Positions 5,172 through 5,249 of a DNA stretch of 5,249 nucleotides are shown here, piece after piece. How positions within the stretch are numbered: position 1 is the stretch's first letter; the number at the start of each line of letters is the position of its first letter. Source of the DNA: Bordetella sp. (GTDB taxonomy: Bacteria; Pseudomonadota; Gammaproteobacteria; Burkholderiales; Burkholderiaceae_B); contig DAIDKG010000456.1 of NCBI GenBank assembly GCA_027450125.1, positions 1 to 5,249 on the forward strand, in the 5' to 3' direction. The notes under the pieces are model-generated. The model saw nothing but the letters and a program-made list of their open reading frames with translations. It ran no database searches and was not told the DNA's origin. The position numbers were made by a program, and so were the translations under genes.

Positions 5172-5249
5172 TGACGACCGCGACCGTATTCGTGCCGCTC
5201 TATCGCCTGGCGCACAGCCGCACCGGCGACAAGGGCGATACGTCCAACA
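5171..5249 (+). CDS. AtuA-associated small protein, N-terminus only (cut by right edge)
   Basis: The ATG at 5171 shares its A with the TGA stop of the atuA-like gene. The 26 visible residues, ending LYRLAHSRTGDKGDTSN, contain the LAHxRxGDKGDTSN motif found at the start of the ferredoxin-fold domain that accompanies AtuA proteins, either fused to the C-terminus or as a separate small protein of roughly 100 residues. Here it is separate. Its close coupling suggests that the two products form one complex. The stop lies outside the window, so length is not known. Confidence 0.8.
   Translation, partial: MTTATVFVPLYRLAHSRTGDKGDTSN

Noticed and set aside
1..5249. Insertion sequences, integrase sites, tRNA genes, CRISPR arrays or a phage-defence system
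   Set aside because: No transposase or integrase motifs, no terminal repeats, no cloverleaf and no spaced repeats were seen; all larger segments are explained by conserved chromosomal genes.

Overview
The window is GC-rich DNA with short intergenic gaps. It carries one half of the hpf-ptsN-hprK-rapZ cluster that is typical of Proteobacteria. Protein wording (HprK, the PtsN His loop, RlpA, AtuA family) and gene order point to a betaproteobacterium of the order Burkholderiales, most likely family Alcaligenaceae and Bordetella-like. That placement rests on recognised protein families and remembered gene order, not on a search.

Layout, left to right: (1) 1-598, minus strand, the N-terminal two-thirds or so of an RlpA-type lipoprotein (septal lytic transglycosylase family), cut by the left edge. 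(2) 595-669, a 24-codon micro-ORF between rapZ and rlpA that overlaps both and contains a small hairpin. (3) 666-1565 minus, rapZ. (4) 1572-2507 minus, hprK, HPr kinase/phosphorylase. (5) 2514-2969 (or 2978) minus, ptsN, the EIIA component of the nitrogen-type PTS. (6) 2977-3213, an intergenic stretch with a clear intrinsic terminator for hpf and a good sigma-70-type promoter for ptsN placed so close to the gene that the mRNA is probably leaderless. (7) 3214-3549 minus, hpf, a short-form ribosome hibernation factor. (8) 3550-3812, a divergent control region. (9) 3813-5171 plus, an AtuA/DUF1446-family gene, followed with a one-base overlap by (10) the first 26 codons of its small AtuA-associated partner, cut by the right edge.

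How the genes fit together: ptsN, hprK and rapZ lie in one direction with 6-bp gaps and without Shine-Dalgarno sequences at hprK or rapZ, so they look like a translationally coupled operon running on into rlpA. EIIA-Ntr and HPr kinase are both phosphorylation-based sensors of PTS state. RapZ senses amino-sugar supply in enterics, and RlpA acts on the peptidoglycan made from those sugars. Hpf is transcribed separately, because a strong terminator separates it from ptsN. The AtuA-like pair on the opposite strand is unrelated and probably catabolic (terpenoid or other branched carboxylic acid metabolism, function not established).

I found no mobile element, RNA gene, CRISPR array or convincing new multi-gene system. 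The observations most worth testing are the leaderless ptsN promoter, the absence of rpoN from its usual place beside hpf, an Asp-to-Asn change in the RlpA active-site region, and the overlapping micro-ORF between rapZ and rlpA.
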